NCBI GenBank assembly: GCA_910589315.1
Contig: CAJUTB010000005.1
Location: 1-64,000 of the forward strand
Origin: an uncultured Oscillibacter sp.
GTDB lineage: Bacteria > Bacillota > Clostridia > Oscillospirales > Oscillospiraceae
Direction: 5' to 3'
Length of the DNA stretch: 64,000 nt
Below are positions 1 to 8,025 of this stretch, in pieces; within the stretch, counting starts at the first letter, position 1, and every line of letters begins with the position of its first letter. The notes below the pieces were generated by a model. That model was not told where the DNA came from. It did no database searches and was given only the letters and a program-made list of their open reading frames with translations. The position numbers and the translations under genes are program-made.

Positions 1-930
1 TGTCCTGCTTTTTCCTCCACTCGGTGCTTTCCTATCTTTAGCTACGGAAGTAATAACTTGACCATAAGTCCGTACAGAATATGGATCATGACGATAAAAG
101 GAATAAGAATTTACTACACAAGTGGAAATAGCATCAGCAATATCAAATGCTGTATACATATCATAGCATTCAATAGATTCAAATTTAAGAATAGTTTTTT
201 GCCGCCTTGTTTTTATCCCTATAGGTACTTCCGCAGTATTTATCACAGAAATTTTTATATCTGATGAATCCAGTTTATCAAATAGCGGTAGCAATGAGGA
301 CATATCGCTTGAATAGTCAATATAAACATCATACTTTTTCTCAACAAAATCAAATTTTGCCAAAAAAACATTTAGACTATCAAGAGAAGAAACTTCTTTA
401 TGGAAGAAAACCTCGTGTAGCATTTGGAATATATAATTTGCATTGTAACCGCAATCTAAAAGTTCCCTGACAAATAGCGAAGTTTTTTCATCAAGTTCTT
501 TTTTCTTTTTGTTTTCTTTTATGAGTTCTTTTAATTTAGAAACAATATGATTATAATAGTGCCTATTTCCAAATGTTCTTCCGATGTATCGTATATTTTC
601 ATACTGTTCCTTCGTAGTCCACGAAGCATAGTTTTTCAAAAAACGTTCCACAAATTCTTCAGTCAATATTTCTTTTGCTATAGTATCATTTTTTAACCTT
701 TCGGAAAATTCATCAATAATATAGGCTAAATTTTTCTTATTTAGAATGCCGTTTTGTACATCTTTGTACACTTTACAGTATTCAACGGCTAAATCTTGTA
801 AAGACAATGTAGAATAACGATAGGTGTCTGTTGTATGATGAAAAAGTAACTCGTCCAATCGTTGAGCAAAAAATAGAAGACAATTTAATGAGGAATTATA
901 TTTCCACAGTGAAAGATTATTCTGTCGCAT
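1..930 (-). CDS. AT-rich protein of unknown function, partial (C-terminus outside window)
   Basis: An uninterrupted reading frame of 310 codons runs leftward from an ATG at 928-930 off the window edge. An AAAGGAG site sits six bases upstream of the ATG, which decides the start. The protein begins MRQNNLSLWKYNSSLNCLLF and is rich in Lys, Asn, Tyr and Phe. Around residues 130-190 it has helical stretches (KLKELIKENKKKKELDEK, LFVRELLDCGYNANYIFQM) followed by a KFDFVEKKYDVYIDY-like strand. I do not recognise a family. The base composition is far more AT-rich than the genome and the gene lies inside the integrated element, so it is probably transferred cargo; a defence or abortive-infection role is only a guess. 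Confidence 0.75.
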   Translation of the reverse strand, partial: MRQNNLSLWKYNSSLNCLLFFAQRLDELLFHHTTDTYRYSTLSLQDLAVEYCKVYKDVQNGILNKKNLAYIIDEFSERLKNDTIAKEILTEEFVERFLKNYASWTTKEQYENIRYIGRTFGNRHYYNHIVSKLKELIKENKKKKELDEKTSLFVRELLDCGYNANYIFQMLHEVFFHKEVSSLDSLNVFLAKFDFVEKKYDVYIDYSSDMSSLLPLFDKLDSSDIKISVINTAEVPIGIKTRRQKTILKFESIECYDMYTAFDIADAISTCVVNSYSFYRHDPYSVRTYGQVITSVAKDRKAPSGGKSRT

Positions 931-962
931 GGTATACTCCTTTGTAAATCATTCTCTTTGAA

Positions 963-2273
963 TTACGCCAATAGAAAATCTAACACTTTCATGATCCTAA
1001 TCCCATCCTGTGTCTGTGTCAAGTCACAATCCAGCGCAATTACTATTTTTTCGTAGTTATCCCGAATTTTCCGTAATGGAGCCAGCTCCCGTTCCCGCGT
1101 CTCCGGCGCATTCATATTCTCCGTAACCTGGATATATTTCTTTTCATCCGCCTTTGTGGCGATAAAGTCCACCTCCTGATTGTCAATCTTCCCTATGGCC
1201 ACATCGTATCCTTGCCGCAACAGCTCAAAATAGACGATATTCTCCAAAATGTGTCCGCTATCTCCGTCCCGATAGCCCAACAGATAGTTCCGCAGCCCCA
1301 TATCCACGATATAATACTTCCCCAGCGTTCGCAGATATTCCCGGCCCTTGATATCAAACCGTTTGATTTCGTAAAAGATATACGCCTCTAGCAACGCTTC
1401 AATATAACTTTGAATGGTATGCACCGCAGGTTTCCTGCGGCCTTTTTCTTCTAAAAGGCCCTCGTTGACCAATGTGTTGCCAATGGAGGTCGCAGACACA
1501 TTGTTCCCGATGTTATCTGCCAGGAACATGATGATTTTTCGGAGCAGAATGGGATCAGTGATGGTATGGCGTCCCTTCCGCTTTTCCCGCTCCAGAATAT
1601 CGTTGACGACAGCGGCAGAATACACTCCATCCAATGCGGCTGTCACACGGTCAATCTCCAACCCCACATCTGCCAGCATAGGCATCCCACCGAACCGGGC
1701 ATATTCGTTGAACAGTTCCCGCTCATCGTAAATATCGCCCTCTTGGTCAGTAATCCGCCGTTTCAACGATCCAGTGGGCGATTTCTTTTCCGTTACAGTG
1801 TAACCATGGAAATCCAAAAACTCTTTGAAAGAAAGGGGGAGTACTTTGATCTCAACATATCGGCCAGAAAGGTAGGTGGACAATTCAGAAGAAAGCAGGT
1901 ATGCATTAGAGCCAGTGATGTAAATGTCACAATCAAAATCTACGCGAAAGGAGTTGACAGCATTTTCCCAGCCCGAGATTTTCTGCACTTCGTCAAAAAA
2001 CAAGTACATCCGTTGGTCGGGCAGGATACGAGCTTTTACATACTCATAAAAACCCCTGACATCCATATCAGGAAAGCTCATGGACTCAAAGTTCATTTCA
2101 AGAATCTGCTCTTGGTCAATACCAGTTTCCCGCAAATGCTGGGCCATCAGTTTCATGAGACTGGACTTGCCACAGCGCCGGATACCAGTTATGACTTTAA
2201 TCATCTCGGTGTCCTGAAATGCAATCATCCGATTCAGATAGAGGTCACGCTTTTTGAGAATTGGCTTCTGCAC
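963..2273 (-). CDS. AAA family ATPase with DUF4143 domain
   Basis: This 436-residue protein has an N-terminal AAA ATPase domain with Walker A GIRRCGKSS near residues 30-38, Walker B FFDEVQ near 92-97, and a TGSN sensor near 120-123. A C-terminal region of the DUF4143 type ends in a restriction-endonuclease-like fold (GKIDNQEVDFIA). The family is widespread in gut bacteria, often in many copies, and its cellular role is not established. I chose the GTG at 2273 because AAGGAAGGGGG lies just upstream; an ATG twelve codons earlier (2309) has no ribosome site. It sits in the integrated element, 32 bases from the convergently unrelated gene to its left, and reads away from the recombinase. Confidence 0.9.
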   Translation of the reverse strand: MQKPILKKRDLYLNRMIAFQDTEMIKVITGIRRCGKSSLMKLMAQHLRETGIDQEQILEMNFESMSFPDMDVRGFYEYVKARILPDQRMYLFFDEVQKISGWENAVNSFRVDFDCDIYITGSNAYLLSSELSTYLSGRYVEIKVLPLSFKEFLDFHGYTVTEKKSPTGSLKRRITDQEGDIYDERELFNEYARFGGMPMLADVGLEIDRVTAALDGVYSAAVVNDILEREKRKGRHTITDPILLRKIIMFLADNIGNNVSATSIGNTLVNEGLLEEKGRRKPAVHTIQSYIEALLEAYIFYEIKRFDIKGREYLRTLGKYYIVDMGLRNYLLGYRDGDSGHILENIVYFELLRQGYDVAIGKIDNQEVDFIATKADEKKYIQVTENMNAPETRERELAPLRKIRDNYEKIVIALDCDLTQTQDGIRIMKVLDFLLA

Positions 2274-2500
2274 AATTATCCCCCTTCCTTTTCGTGCCAA
2301 GCATATCATATTTATGCCCAGAAATCAAGTTTATTACATAAAAATAATAAAAAATAATTTTGGTGAGATTTTTTACATTCAAATGGGATGGATTTTGCTG
2401 AGGATAGGAGGGAGATGTCGCGTGCATAACTCTCGTTGAACGAGTTTTTAAGGGGGAAAGTGAAAGGGACCAACATGCTTATGCGGCGAATGGCTCAGAA

Positions 2501-2530
2501 GGCCTGCTCTATCAAGAGCGGGCCTTTTCT
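2501..2530 (+). terminator. Rho-independent terminator
   Basis: GGCCTGCTCT and AGAGCGGGCC form a ten-pair stem with one G-T pair and a four-base ATCA loop, followed by TTTTCTT. It lies upstream of the small gene at 2567, in a 293-base stretch (2274-2566) that otherwise holds no recognisable gene, so it may end a transcript from a decayed gene or act as a leader terminator. Confidence 0.6.
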
Positions 2531-2566
2531 TATATCACAAAATTTTTAATGAGAGGGGATGTCCTT

Positions 2567-2986
2567 ATGAATTTGATGGAACTGAGGCTCCAACAAGTTC
2601 TGCAAGAGAACCGCGCTGACTTTATTGACTCGCTTCGACTGAGCGGGATTGATGTGAAACGTGGTGGTTGGAGTGCGGATGCTGTTGACCAAAATGCTCA
2701 GGCTGGCGCACTGTCGCTCATACAGTTTATATCACAGGAAAACATCTCTGACCGGTGCCAAGATACCTTTCTCCAAACGATTGCAGGTAATTTGGACTGG
2801 GAAGAACGCACCTTTGTCATGGCCTGGATTTACGCCGCTTACGAATGGGCCGGACGATTCCCACCCTATACGATCATTCAGCACATGGTTGACCCGGCAC
2901 TTTTTTGTGAATACTGCGTTTCCTTACAAAAATATCTGCATATGTACCTCCAAGGCTATTTCTCGCGTACTGTGAATATAGTGTAA
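2567..2986 (+). CDS. Small protein of unknown function in the integrated element
   Basis: The 139-residue product starts MNLMELRLQQVLQENRADF. The start at 2567 is favoured by GAGAGGGG six bases upstream; an in-frame ATG at 2549 lacks such a site. The sequence looks soluble and helical, with an aromatic centre (WEERTFVMAWIYAAYEWAG). No domain is recognised. It lies 24 bases upstream of the 46-codon gene and the recombinase, all on the same strand, suggesting a small recombination or maintenance operon. Confidence 0.7.
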   Translation: MNLMELRLQQVLQENRADFIDSLRLSGIDVKRGGWSADAVDQNAQAGALSLIQFISQENISDRCQDTFLQTIAGNLDWEERTFVMAWIYAAYEWAGRFPPYTIIQHMVDPALFCEYCVSLQKYLHMYLQGYFSRTVNIV

Positions 2987-3010
2987 CATCTCAAATCAGG
3001 AGGTGTTTCT

Positions 3011-3151
3011 GTGAAATCGCAAGAGTTGATTGTAACCACCCTCTGTACAAAAGATGCACCGGATGTCCAGCAAATCATTCTGAATTCCTTAGAACTTTTT
3101 CTCAGAAAGGAACTTCGCAACATCGCAAGTCTCTCGTGCCATATTGTATGA
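3011..3151 (+). CDS. 46-residue protein upstream of the serine recombinase
   Basis: A GTG-start frame of 46 codons is preceded by AGGAGG seven bases upstream, and it ends 39 bases before the recombinase start. The product VKSQELIVTTLCTKDAPDVQ... is predicted helical and soluble. The strong ribosome site and tight spacing argue that it is real despite its size. Small genes beside large serine integrases sometimes encode directionality factors (for example SprB of SPbeta), but nothing in this sequence proves that role. No family is recognised. Confidence 0.6.
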   Translation: MKSQELIVTTLCTKDAPDVQQIILNSLELFLRKELRNIASLSCHIV

Positions 3152-3190
3152 TACATATGATGAATGGCCGCTTATCTCAGGAGGTATGAC

Positions 3191-4768
3191 ATGTACTTAG
3201 AGATAAGCAATCCCATGGATTACCATGCGGCATTATACATCAGATTATCAAAGGAGGATGAGAACGAGGGCCCGTCCGAGAGCGTCAACAACCAGCAATC
3301 CCTGCTCAACGAATTTGTCCAGCAACACCGTTTGACCGTTTTCGACACCTATATTGACGACGGATGGTCCGGCACGAACTTCGACCGGCCGAATTTCCAG
3401 CGCATGATCGCCGACATTGAGGCCCGGAAGGTCAACATGGTCATCACCAAGGATCTGAGCCGACTGGGCCGCGACTACATCCTCACCGGCCACTACATGG
3501 AGCGGTACTTCCCAGAGCACCGTGTCCGGTACATCTCCCTGCTGGACGGCATCGACACCGGGGTGGATTCCACAGCCAACGACATCACGCCCTTCCGTGC
3601 TATCATGAACGATATGTACGCCAAGGATATCTCCAAGAAGATTTCCAGCGTCAAGCATGACAAGCAGCGCAAGGGCCTGTTTATCGGCGGAAAACCGGTC
3701 TACGGCTACAAGATGCACCCAACGGAGAAAAACAGGATTGTCATCGACGAAGACGCAGCCCCTATGGTACGGCGCATCTTTGGCATGGTGCTGGAGGGAA
3801 TCAGCTGCCGTCAAATCGCTGCCCAATTGAACGCCGAGGGAGTCCCCACTCCCGCTACCTATGCTGGTTTGCCGGTTCCAAACCCCGGTCCCTACACCGG
3901 CTTATGGAGCAGTGAGCGCATTTCCGATATGCTGCAAAATGAGACTTACATCGGAAGTATGGTTCAGGGACGTACCCGAAAGATTAACTACAAGTCCAAA
4001 AAGTGCATCAAGCAGGAGCGCCGAGACTGGGTGGTGGTGGAGGGCACACACGAGCCGATCATCGACCGGGAGACCTTCGACAAGGTACGGGCCCTGGTCA
4101 ACAGCCGGAAGCACACCCGAAGCCGGACCTATGATTTTCTGCTCAAGGGACTGATCTTCTGCCACGAGTGCGGCTACCCGCTGGCGGTCATCAACCGAAA
4201 AACAGCATCCGGCAAGGACCGTCTGATCTTCGTTTGTCGGACCTATCAGCGGTTCACCAAGGCGGGGGTTTGCACCAGCCACACCATCAAGGAGGAAACG
4301 GTCACCCAAGCAGTGATGGAGAAGGTGCGGGAGGTCTGCGGGGCCTACCTGCAAGCGGACCGCCTTCTGCCCCAGGCACAGAGAGCGGTAGCCAAGGCCG
4401 TTGCCGAAGCGGACAACGAAAAGGAAATCAACGCCCTTAAGGCCAAGATTAACAGTCTGACCGCACACTTGGATAAGGTCTATATGGATAAGCTCAGCGG
4501 CATTCTGGATGAAGCTGACTTCCAACGTATCTACACCAAAGTAAAGACAGACCGCGCCGCGCTGGAACAGCGTCTCAGCCAGCTGGACCGCCCGGACTTC
4601 TCCCCGGCGGAACAGGCCGATCTGGCAAAAAAGCTGGTGGAACAGTTCCTGGAAACCGCCTCCACCAACCGGGAGCTGCTGGTCAGCCTGATCGAACGGG
4701 TGGAGTTGACCGCCGACAAGCAAATCATCATCAAGTTCCGCTTCCGTCAGTTGGAGGCGAATTCTTAG
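3191..4768 (+). CDS. Large serine recombinase (site-specific integrase)
   Basis: This 525-residue protein has an N-terminal resolvase catalytic domain with the nucleophile serine in YIRLSKEDE (about residue 20) and the conserved GWSGTNFDRPNF and SRLGRD motifs. It continues with a recombinase domain (GKPVYGYKM, IAAQLNAEGVPTP), a zinc ribbon beginning CHECGYPLAV, and a C-terminal coiled coil (EINALKAKINSLTAHLDKV). It catalyses insertion or excision between attachment sites through a 5'-phosphoserine link. I chose 3191 because AGGAGG lies six bases upstream; an in-frame ATG at 3164 lacks a good site. Its stop is 28 bases before a sigma-factor fragment in the same orientation, which makes SpoIVCA of the skin element the obvious parallel. 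Confidence 0.95.
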   Translation: MYLEISNPMDYHAALYIRLSKEDENEGPSESVNNQQSLLNEFVQQHRLTVFDTYIDDGWSGTNFDRPNFQRMIADIEARKVNMVITKDLSRLGRDYILTGHYMERYFPEHRVRYISLLDGIDTGVDSTANDITPFRAIMNDMYAKDISKKISSVKHDKQRKGLFIGGKPVYGYKMHPTEKNRIVIDEDAAPMVRRIFGMVLEGISCRQIAAQLNAEGVPTPATYAGLPVPNPGPYTGLWSSERISDMLQNETYIGSMVQGRTRKINYKSKKCIKQERRDWVVVEGTHEPIIDRETFDKVRALVNSRKHTRSRTYDFLLKGLIFCHECGYPLAVINRKTASGKDRLIFVCRTYQRFTKAGVCTSHTIKEETVTQAVMEKVREVCGAYLQADRLLPQAQRAVAKAVAEADNEKEINALKAKINSLTAHLDKVYMDKLSGILDEADFQRIYTKVKTDRAALEQRLSQLDRPDFSPAEQADLAKKLVEQFLETASTNRELLVSLIERVELTADKQIIIKFRFRQLEANS

Positions 4769-4796
4769 AGGTCATCGTTTACAATACCCGGGGCGC

Positions 4797-4871
4797 GATG
4801 TATCCCGAATCGAAAAACGTGCGCTGGAAAAGCTGCGGATGCAGCTGGAAGACACGCCGGACAGCCGGTAA
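4797..4871 (+). pseudogene. sigK: 3' fragment of a sigma-K-like sporulation sigma factor gene
   Basis: Read in frame, 4800-4871 encodes VSRIEKRALEKLRMQLE followed by DTPDSR and a TAA stop. VSRIEKRAL is the end of the region 4 helix-turn-helix of SigK-type factors (typically ISRSYVSRIEKRAL); SigE has SRLEK and SigF/SigG have VSRLEK, so SigK is the best match from memory of these families. No start codon or earlier sigma regions are present, and similarity stops at about 4797, right after the recombinase gene. The rest of the sigma gene would lie left of the window, separated by the element. If so, a functional sigma factor requires excision. Confidence 0.75.
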
Positions 4872-4924
4872 AACGCTTTTAACCAAAATCTGTGCCGCCG
4901 CTGCAAGAAAATCGAAACACGGGG

Positions 4925-4953
4925 TTGCCCGGAAGGGCGTTTCCCTGTATAAT
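4925..4953 (+). promoter_or_regulatory. Sigma-A promoter for fumC
   Basis: TTGCCC at 4925-4930 and a perfect TATAAT at 4948-4953 are separated by 17 bases, about 36 bases upstream of the fumC start. Confidence 0.75.
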
Positions 4954-4988
4954 GAGGATTATTTTGCAGCGGTGGAGGATTTGTAATC

Positions 4989-6347
4989 ATGAATATCCGT
5001 ATGGAACACGACACCATGGGAGAAATTGCCGTCCCGGCAGACCGGTGCTGGGGCGCGCAGACCCAGCGAAGCCTGGAAAACTTCAAAATCAGCGGCGAAC
5101 GCCAGCCGCAGGAAATCATTACGGCCTTTGCATACCTGAAAGAAGCCTGTGCCATCGCAAACGCCCGCAAGGGAAAACTCACCGAACAGCAGGCTCATGC
5201 AATCGCCGCCGCCTGCCGGGAGATCCGGGCGGGAAAGTGGGACGGCGAATTCCCTTTGGTGGTCTGGCAGACCGGCAGCGGAACCCAAACCAACATGAAC
5301 GTCAACGAAGTCATCGCGCACCTGGCGGCCAGCCAGGGAGTGCCGCTGCATCCAAACGACCATGTAAATGCGTCCCAGTCCAGCAACGATACCTATCCGT
5401 CCGCACTGCATATCGCGGCGGCATTGAGCGTAGCAAATCAGGTGCTGCCGGCGGCGGAACGTCTTGCGGCGGCGTTTGCCAGGCTGGAAGCCGCCTATCC
5501 GGACCTGATTCGTATTGGCCGGACCCACCTTCAGGACGCAACGCCGCTGCGGTTTTCCCAGGAGGTCTCTGGGTGGCGGGAACTGACAGCCGCTCCCTGC
5601 CGGATGCTGCGGGCGGCCTTGGAGGAACTGTGCCGCCTGGCCATCGGCGGCACGGCGGTCGGGACGGGACTGAATGCTCCCGCGGACTATGACGGGGCCG
5701 TCTGCAAAGAACTGCGGACGCTGACGGGACTGGATTTTCAGCCGGACAAAAACAAATTCCATGCGCTGACATCTAAAGACGCGCTGGTGTTTGCCCATGG
5801 AGCCATGAAAGCCCTGGCGGCGAACCTTATGAAAATTGCCAACGACATTCGCTGGCAGGCCAGCGGACCGCGGTGCGGTATGGGCGAGCTTCACATCCCC
5901 GAAAACGAGCCGGGAAGCAGTATCATGCCTGGGAAAGTCAACCCGACACAGTGCGAGGCCGTCACCATGGCGGCGGTGCAGGTGATGGGAAACGATGCGG
6001 CGATTGGATTCGCGGCGTCCCAGGGAAATTTTCAGCTGAATGTTTTTCTGCCGGTGTCGGCATATAATTTCCAGCAGTCGGCGCGGCTGCTGGCGGACGC
6101 TATGGAGTCGTTCCGCACCCATTGCGTGGAGGGCATTACCCCAGATGTGGAGCGGATGGAGGAGAACCTTCAAAACTCGCTGATGCTGGTGACGTGTCTG
6201 ACGCCGAAGATTGGCTATGAGAAAGCGGCGGAGTGCGCGAAAAAGGCTCTGCATGAGGGAACGACTCTGAAAGAAGCGGTAGTCAGCATGGGATTGCTGA
6301 CAGAAAAGGAGTTTGAAGAAACCGTTCGCCCGGAGAAGATGGTATAA
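4989..6347 (+). CDS. fumC: Class II fumarate hydratase
   Basis: The 452-residue product interconverts fumarate and (S)-malate in the cytoplasm. It belongs to the fumarase/aspartase superfamily: SSN at 131-133, GRTHLQDATP at 177-186 with the catalytic His180, and the signature loop GSSIMPGKVNPT at 309-320. The loop sequence and the AASQGNFQLNVF stretch after it favour fumarase over aspartate ammonia-lyase. Length is normal for FumC. GGAGG lies about ten bases before the ATG and a consensus promoter lies upstream. It directly follows the sigma-factor fragment and precedes the his operon, which has its own promoter. Confidence 0.95.
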   Translation: MNIRMEHDTMGEIAVPADRCWGAQTQRSLENFKISGERQPQEIITAFAYLKEACAIANARKGKLTEQQAHAIAAACREIRAGKWDGEFPLVVWQTGSGTQTNMNVNEVIAHLAASQGVPLHPNDHVNASQSSNDTYPSALHIAAALSVANQVLPAAERLAAAFARLEAAYPDLIRIGRTHLQDATPLRFSQEVSGWRELTAAPCRMLRAALEELCRLAIGGTAVGTGLNAPADYDGAVCKELRTLTGLDFQPDKNKFHALTSKDALVFAHGAMKALAANLMKIANDIRWQASGPRCGMGELHIPENEPGSSIMPGKVNPTQCEAVTMAAVQVMGNDAAIGFAASQGNFQLNVFLPVSAYNFQQSARLLADAMESFRTHCVEGITPDVERMEENLQNSLMLVTCLTPKIGYEKAAECAKKALHEGTTLKEAVVSMGLLTEKEFEETVRPEKMV

Positions 6348-6384
6348 GAGGCCGTCAAAAACAGATCAATCAGCGGATTCGCAC

Positions 6385-6413
6385 TTTACTTCGCTGAAAA
6401 AAGAGGGTACAAT
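6385..6413 (+). promoter_or_regulatory. Candidate promoter of the his operon
   Basis: TTTACT at 6385-6390 and TACAAT at 6408-6413 are separated by 17 bases, 28 bases before the hisZG start. The leader is too short for a T-box. Confidence 0.55.
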
Positions 6414-6441
6414 GGTTCTCAACCATAAAGGAGGATTTCCC

Positions 6442-8025
6442 ATGGAATTGGATTTGAATATCCTGCGGCCGCAGGAGCGGATTTCCCTGCAACTGCGGCT
6501 GCTGTACGAACGGGCGGGATTCCGGCAATACCGCATGGGCCGGTTTGAGGAATACGGTCTCTACCAGGAGAACCGGCGGTTTTTGTCCAGCGAGCAGGTC
6601 ATCACCTTTACCGACCTGGACGGCCGTCTGCTGGCGTTGAAGCCGGACGTTACCCTTTCGATTGCCAAAAACGCCCGGATTGAGCCGGAAAACTGCGGAC
6701 GCTTTTACTATGCGGAAAACGTCTACCGTCCCAGTCAGGAAAGCCATACGTTTCAGGAGATCAGTCAGATCGGCCTGGAATGTATCGGCGCAGTGGACGA
6801 CGGTGTAACCGCCCAGGCGGTTTCTCTGGCCTGCCAGAGCCTTGCGCTGACAGGCCGGGCCTTTGTGCTGGAAGCCAGTCACATGGGCTTTGTGGCGGGT
6901 CTGCTGGACGCGGTGGGCGCGCCGGAGGCGTTCCGGCCCCGTCTGCTGGCTTGTATCCGGGACCGGAACCGGCACGAGCTGCAAGCGGCGGCGGAGGAGG
7001 CGGGCCTTTCCCGTCAGGGGACGGACGCGCTCTGCCGTCTGGGAATGCTGACAGGCGACTGGGAAACCGTGCTGGCGGCGGCGGAGCCCCTGGCGTTGAA
7101 TGCGCCCATGGGCGGGGCGTTGGCGGAACTGCGGACCCTCTGCACGACCCTTGCCGCGGAAGGCCGCCAGCTCAAGCTGGATCTGTCTCTGGTAAACGAC
7201 ATGGAGTACTATAACGGCCTGGTTCTGCAAGGCTATCTGGCGGGCCTGCCCCGCGCCGTGCTGCGGGGCGGACGCTACGACCCCTTGGCGGAGCAGTTCC
7301 GTCCGGGGACGAAGGCGGTGGGCTTTGCGCTGTACCTGGACGAGCTGAACCGTCTGACGGAAACGGAGAATTTCGCCGGAGACGCGCCGGTAATGCTGAA
7401 TGTAGCGTTGCCAAAGGGCCGTTTGGGCGACAAAGCCTATAACCTTCTGGCAGGCGTGGGTTACGGCTGCCCGGAGGACTACAACGACAGCCGGAAACTG
7501 GTGGTGGAGAATCCCGCCGCCGGAATCCGTTACTTTTTGGTAAAACCCAGCGATGTGGCCATTTACGTGGAACACGGCGCGGCGGACATCGGTATTGTGG
7601 GCAAGGATATTCTGGTGGAATCCGGCGCGGACGTTTACGAGCTGCTGGACACAGGCTTGGGCCGGTGCCGGATGTGCGTGGCGGGACCGGCGGACTATGT
7701 GGACGACCCGGGCCGTTCCCTGCGGGTGGCGACAAAATTCGTCAACATAGCCAAAAGCTATTATGCCGCCCAGGGGCGGAGCATCGACATCATCAAGCTC
7801 AACGGTTCCATCGAACTGGCCCCGCTGCTGGGGCTGTCCGATGTGATCGTTGACATTGTGGAAACCGGAACGACCCTGCGGGAAAATAATCTGGCGGTTT
7901 TGACGGAGTTTATGCCGGTTTCGGCGCGGTTTATTGCAAACCGGGCGAGTTTTCAGTTCAAGCGACGGGAGATCGAAACCCTGCTGAACAGGCTGACGGA
8001 GGGAATGCAGAATGCGGATACTTGA
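6442..8025 (+). CDS. hisG: HisZ-HisG fusion: ATP phosphoribosyltransferase with its regulatory subunit
   Basis: One 527-residue chain carries two parts normally made separately. Residues 1 to about 310 are HisZ, a histidyl-tRNA-synthetase paralogue, with TDLDGRLLALKPDVT and RAVLRGGRYDPLAEQF. Residues from about 316 are a short-form HisG: LNVALPKGRLGD, DIGIVGKD, and the PRPP loop IVDIVETGTTLREN. The enzyme joins ATP and PRPP, the first step of histidine synthesis. Short HisG needs HisZ for activity and histidine feedback, so fusion fixes their 1:1 ratio. The HisZ part is shorter than the usual ~390 residues. The ATG at 6442 has AAAGGAGGA just upstream. Its end overlaps hisD by 14 bases, with no frameshift at the join. 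Confidence 0.93.
   Translation: MELDLNILRPQERISLQLRLLYERAGFRQYRMGRFEEYGLYQENRRFLSSEQVITFTDLDGRLLALKPDVTLSIAKNARIEPENCGRFYYAENVYRPSQESHTFQEISQIGLECIGAVDDGVTAQAVSLACQSLALTGRAFVLEASHMGFVAGLLDAVGAPEAFRPRLLACIRDRNRHELQAAAEEAGLSRQGTDALCRLGMLTGDWETVLAAAEPLALNAPMGGALAELRTLCTTLAAEGRQLKLDLSLVNDMEYYNGLVLQGYLAGLPRAVLRGGRYDPLAEQFRPGTKAVGFALYLDELNRLTETENFAGDAPVMLNVALPKGRLGDKAYNLLAGVGYGCPEDYNDSRKLVVENPAAGIRYFLVKPSDVAIYVEHGAADIGIVGKDILVESGADVYELLDTGLGRCRMCVAGPADYVDDPGRSLRVATKFVNIAKSYYAAQGRSIDIIKLNGSIELAPLLGLSDVIVDIVETGTTLRENNLAVLTEFMPVSARFIANRASFQFKRREIETLLNRLTEGMQNADT

Larger units (their letters stand above)
1..4800. mobile_element. Right end of an integrated element carrying a large serine recombinase
   Basis: The segment differs from the chromosome to its right: the first 930 bases are strongly AT-rich, the ATPase gene is of middling GC, and the cargo has no housekeeping function. 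The large serine recombinase lies at the right boundary, as is usual for elements inserted by this enzyme class. Immediately beyond it (4797-4871) is the 3' end of a sigma-factor gene, so the right junction probably lies near 4795-4805. The left end is outside the window, so the size and the second attachment site cannot be seen. The element could be a sigK-intervening (skin-like) element, or an ordinary integrative element or prophage remnant using the same target. Confidence 0.7.

Noticed and set aside
6348..6441. T-box or histidine leader before the his operon
   Set aside because: The gap is 94 bases, with promoter and ribosome site filling it; no specifier stem or His-codon run is visible.
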